Below are positions 61,321-64,000 of a stretch of DNA of 64,000 bases, piece by piece (within the stretch, counting starts at the first letter, position 1; each line of letters opens with the position of its first letter). The translations under genes were made by a program, and so were the position numbers. The stretch is from assembly GCA_947499505.1 (NCBI GenBank), contig CANMOQ010000001.1:1377144-1441143 (forward strand), given 5' to 3'. The stretch comes from an uncultured Erythrobacter sp. (GTDB lineage Bacteria > Pseudomonadota > Alphaproteobacteria > Sphingomonadales > Sphingomonadaceae). The notes under the pieces were generated by a model. It was given only the letters and a program-made list of their open reading frames with translations. It was not told where the DNA came from and made no database searches.

Positions 61321-63630
61321 CTAGCCCCCGAAATTGTTACTCTTCGGGAAGCCCTGAGGCGGCATCCGTCCGGCCCCGCCGCGCGCGACCTTCCACAGAT
61401 GGATATCCGTCTCCGTCCGCGTCCGCTCGCCCGATCCGCCCATTTGCCAGCTTAGGCCTTCGCCCAGCACAAAGGTGATCGCATCGGACAATCCGCCATC
61501 GCGGTACCGCTGAAGCATTACGCCCTGCCCGCGCGCCATCACTGGCATCTCTTCCAGGTTGAAGACCACCAGCTTGCGATTGTCGCCGACGCAGGCAACG
61601 TGATCATGCCCCGGCGCGATTTCGCGCATCACTTGGAGCTGCGCATTGCCCTTCAGGTTCACGACCTGCTTGCCCTTCTTGGTCTCGGCCAGCAACTCCG
61701 AGGTTTCCGCAACGAAGCCCTTGCCGATGCTGGAGGCGAGCAGCAGACGACCGCCTTCCTTATGCACCAGCATCTTCGCGATATTGGTGTCCGATTCCAG
61801 ATCGATCATCGTGCGCACCGGCTCGCCAAAGCCGCGCGCGCCCGGCAATTTGTCACAGCCCAGCGTGTAAAACCGTCCATTCTCCGCCGCGATCAGCAAT
61901 TTGTCGGTCGTCTGCGCGTGCAATATATAGGCGAGCGCATCGCCCTCTTTATATTTGAACTCTTGCGCCAGATCGACGTGGCCCTTCGCAGCGCGGATCC
62001 AGCCCTTTTGCGACAGGATGATCGTCACCGGCTCTTTCTCAATCATCGCATCCATCGAAAATTCGACCGCTGGGGCCGCTTCTTCGATCCGGGTGCGGCG
62101 CTTGCCGAGCGGCGTGTCCTCGCCATATTCCTTGCGCAGCGCGCGCAGGTCTTTCTTCAGCAGGGTCCGCTGGCGCGCTGGCGAGGCGAGCAATTTCTCA
62201 AGCCCGTCTTGTTCTTCAAGCAGCGCGGTCTTCTCGTCGCGCAGCTGCATTTCTTCCAGCTTGCGCAAGGACCGCAGGCGCATGTTGAGGATCGCCTCGG
62301 CCTGACGATCATTGAGCTTGAACTCGGCGATCATCACAGGCTTGGGCTCATCCTCGGTGCGGATAATCTCGATCACGCGGTCAAGATTGAGGAAGGCGGT
62401 GATATAGCCCTCGACCAGCTCCAACCTCGCAGCGATTTTATCCAGCCGATGCTGAGCGCGGCGCTGCAAGATATCGATCTGCGCCCGCGTCCAATTTTCC
62501 AGCAGCTCTTTAAGGCCCATCACCATTGGCGTGCGGGTGCTATCCAACACGTTCAGATTGAGCCCAAAGCGGGTCTCAAGATCGGTCAGCTTAAACAGGG
62601 ATTCCTTGAGCAGTTCCGGGTCCACATTGCGGCTGCGCGGGACGAGGACGATGCGGATTTGCTCGTCGCTCTCATCGCGCACATCCTCAAGGATCGGCAG
62701 CTTCTTATCGGCAATCGCCTGAGCGATCTGCTCGATCAGCTTGCCCTTGGCGACCTGATACGGGATTTCAGAAATGACCAGCTGCCACTGCCCGCCGCCC
62801 AACCGCTCAATCCCGGCGTCGCGGTCTTCGGCCTTCTCAGCCTCTTCTGCATAGAACCGGCCGCGCAGGCGGAAGCTTCCGCGCCCCGTCGCATAGGCCT
62901 CGCTGATCGCTTCGCGGCTGTCGACCACTTGGCCGCCAGTGGCAAAGTCTGGCCCCTGGAACAGCTCCATTAACCGCTCGTGCTCGACATGCGGATTGTC
63001 GATCAGCTCCAGCGTGGCATCGATCACTTCGGCGACATTGTGCGATGGGATATTGGTCGCCATGCCCACCGCAATCCCGCTCGCCCCATTGGCCAGCAGA
63101 TTGGGGAACAGGCCGGGCATCAGCTCCGGCTCTTCTTCCTCACCATTGTAGGTCGGGATGAAATCAACCGTGCCCTCGTCCAGACCCTGCATCAATTGCA
63201 TCGCGGTCTTGGTCAGGCGCGCCTCGGTGTAACGATAGGCCGCGGCATTATCGCCGTCGATATTGCCGAAATTGCCCTGTCCCTCAACCAGCGGATAACG
63301 CAGCGAGAAATCCTGAGCGAGCCGCACCATCGCATCGTAAGCGGCGGTGTCGCCATGCGGGTGATATTTACCGATAACCTCGCCCACAACGCGGGCGGAT
63401 TTCTTGAAGGTATTGCTGGGGTCGAGCTTCAGCTGACGCATGGTCCACAGCAGGCGGCGATGGACCGGCTTCAAGCCATCGCGCAGATCCGGCAAAGACC
63501 GCGCCGTAATCGTCGACAAAGCGTATACGAGATAACGTTCTTCGAGCGCGCTATCGAACGGCGCATCGACGATTGCATCAAACGGATCTTCGGGCAGATC
63601 GCGGGTGGTCGTGTCTTTGGTGTCAGCCAT
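61321..63630 (-). CDS. parC: DNA topoisomerase IV subunit A
   Basis: The breakage-reunion subunit of topoisomerase IV, which separates daughter chromosomes. The 769-residue product shows the quinolone-resistance region [21 protein letters not shown], the catalytic Tyr134 in [12 protein letters not shown], and a beta-pinwheel C-terminal domain ([20 protein letters not shown]). It lacks the long GyrA C-terminal box (QRRGGKG), which supports ParC over GyrA. Intact. Confidence 0.94.
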   Translation of the reverse strand: MADTKDTTTRDLPEDPFDAIVDAPFDSALEERYLVYALSTITARSLPDLRDGLKPVHRRLLWTMRQLKLDPSNTFKKSARVVGEVIGKYHPHGDTAAYDAMVRLAQDFSLRYPLVEGQGNFGNIDGDNAAAYRYTEARLTKTAMQLMQGLDEGTVDFIPTYNGEEEEPELMPGLFPNLLANGASGIAVGMATNIPSHNVAEVIDATLELIDNPHVEHERLMELFQGPDFATGGQVVDSREAISEAYATGRGSFRLRGRFYAEEAEKAEDRDAGIERLGGGQWQLVISEIPYQVAKGKLIEQIAQAIADKKLPILEDVRDESDEQIRIVLVPRSRNVDPELLKESLFKLTDLETRFGLNLNVLDSTRTPMVMGLKELLENWTRAQIDILQRRAQHRLDKIAARLELVEGYITAFLNLDRVIEIIRTEDEPKPVMIAEFKLNDRQAEAILNMRLRSLRKLEEMQLRDEKTALLEEQDGLEKLLASPARQRTLLKKDLRALRKEYGEDTPLGKRRTRIEEAAPAVEFSMDAMIEKEPVTIILSQKGWIRAAKGHVDLAQEFKYKEGDALAYILHAQTTDKLLIAAENGRFYTLGCDKLPGARGFGEPVRTMIDLESDTNIAKMLVHKEGGRLLLASSIGKGFVAETSELLAETKKGKQVVNLKGNAQLQVMREIAPGHDHVACVGDNRKLVVFNLEEMPVMARGQGVMLQRYRDGGLSDAITFVLGEGLSWQMGGSGERTRTETDIHLWKVARGGAGRMPPQGFPKSNNFGG

Positions 63631-64000
63631 CGCTCAACGACTTAGCAAGCAAGCGCGCGCCGGGGGAGAGGGGTTTCCACAGGAATGGACGCAAAAACCG
63701 GACTGTGAGCCAACGACCCATTTGCAGACTCTCATCGTATCCTTCGTAGCAATGGTACTGTCAGTCTACTGCGAACTCGTCTCTGACCGGCGCAGTTAGC
63801 CTTTACCCAGTGTGAGTTCAGGCCATAAGGTCTTACGACTTAGCCAAGACGGCTGAGCAGCGAGTCTTGTATGTATGTCGATTAGATGCAGGTTTTGGTT
63901 GAAGTGGTAGTGGAAGTTGGCGCGAACAGGGGCGAACTTCTGCAATGACTTCATCTATGGAAATCTGATCATCGCCCTTTCTACTCGCCGGAACGGTAGG
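63631..64000. other. right-hand flank without a supported gene; possible partial ORF on the minus strand
   Basis: 370 bases upstream of parC with lower GC than the parC gene. On the minus strand, a frame is open from the window edge (64000) to a TAA at 63833-63835, reading about 55 residues (for example KGDDQISIDEVIAEV). It could be the end of a gene lying outside the window, but nothing in it is recognisable, so I only note it. Small open frames on the + strand (for example 63605-63799) look fortuitous. The parC promoter should lie between 63631 and about 63750. Confidence 0.25.

Overview
The window looks like a chromosomal piece of an alphaproteobacterium of the order Sphingomonadales, most likely Erythrobacteraceae. 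Grounds: high-GC coding sequence throughout; a CcrM-type GANTC methyltransferase with GANTC and CtrA-like sites upstream; a split pntAA/pntAB/pntB transhydrogenase preceded by a tiny aa3-type oxidase subunit IV; the Maf / RNase E-G-like / YacG cluster after infA; the DUF1285 / Nudix / CCA-transferase cluster; and an ABA4-like carotenoid-associated protein. The genus is an inference.

Layout. 1-6.8 kb: end of a LysR regulator, an AbgT transporter, an AT-rich islet with one unfamiliar gene, uvrC, a BaiN-type flavoprotein and a DoxX protein. 6.9-12.2 kb: a wax-ester synthase/DGAT with a lysine-rich tail, translationally coupled to a lipase-like hydrolase, then a large TonB receptor. 12.3-24.2 kb: infA-maf-RNase-yacG, tRNA-Phe, purC, an M16 protease, purS-purQ, a GGDEF/EAL protein, a GFA protein and glmS. 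24.4-35.6 kb: two DMT exporters, an O-antigen-ligase/PAP2 pair, cpaF, an entericidin-like lipoprotein, a DUF938 protein, an acyl-CoA ligase, an ABA4-like protein, an NAD(P)-binding protein and dgt. 35.7-36.0 kb: a MITE-like element. 36.2-40.6 kb: a racemase, a hydrolase and a di-haem cytochrome / beta-helix pair. 40.6-46.0 kb: the pnt operon, carrying three extra genes. 46.3-52.8 kb: a response regulator, an SDR, a PhoD-like enzyme, two outer-membrane barrels and folP. 52.9-55.1 kb: a DUF1629/Imm11-like gene between two copies of the ccrM 3' end, then ccrM. 55.1-63.6 kb: a CaCA antiporter, rnhB, a PQQ-type sugar dehydrogenase, a GNAT protein, DUF1285, Nudix, cca and parC.

Most genes are housekeeping. 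The unusual part is how often short repeats and duplications have reshaped coding sequence: (a) a 78-bp perfect-palindrome element sits in frame inside the flavoprotein gene and recurs twice between genes; (b) an inverted pair of 'GTCATTGCGAGG'-type repeats encodes the N-terminal extension of PntB; (c) a copy of the 5' part of pntAB is fused to an unrelated domain inside the pnt operon, next to two other secreted unknowns; (d) a DUF1629 gene is bracketed by direct repeats of the ccrM 3' end; (e) a third palindromic repeat supplies the Nudix stop codon and recurs on the other side of cca; (f) a 265-bp element with TA duplications and nested hairpins lies upstream of dgt. No CRISPR array, prophage, rRNA or intact insertion sequence was seen.
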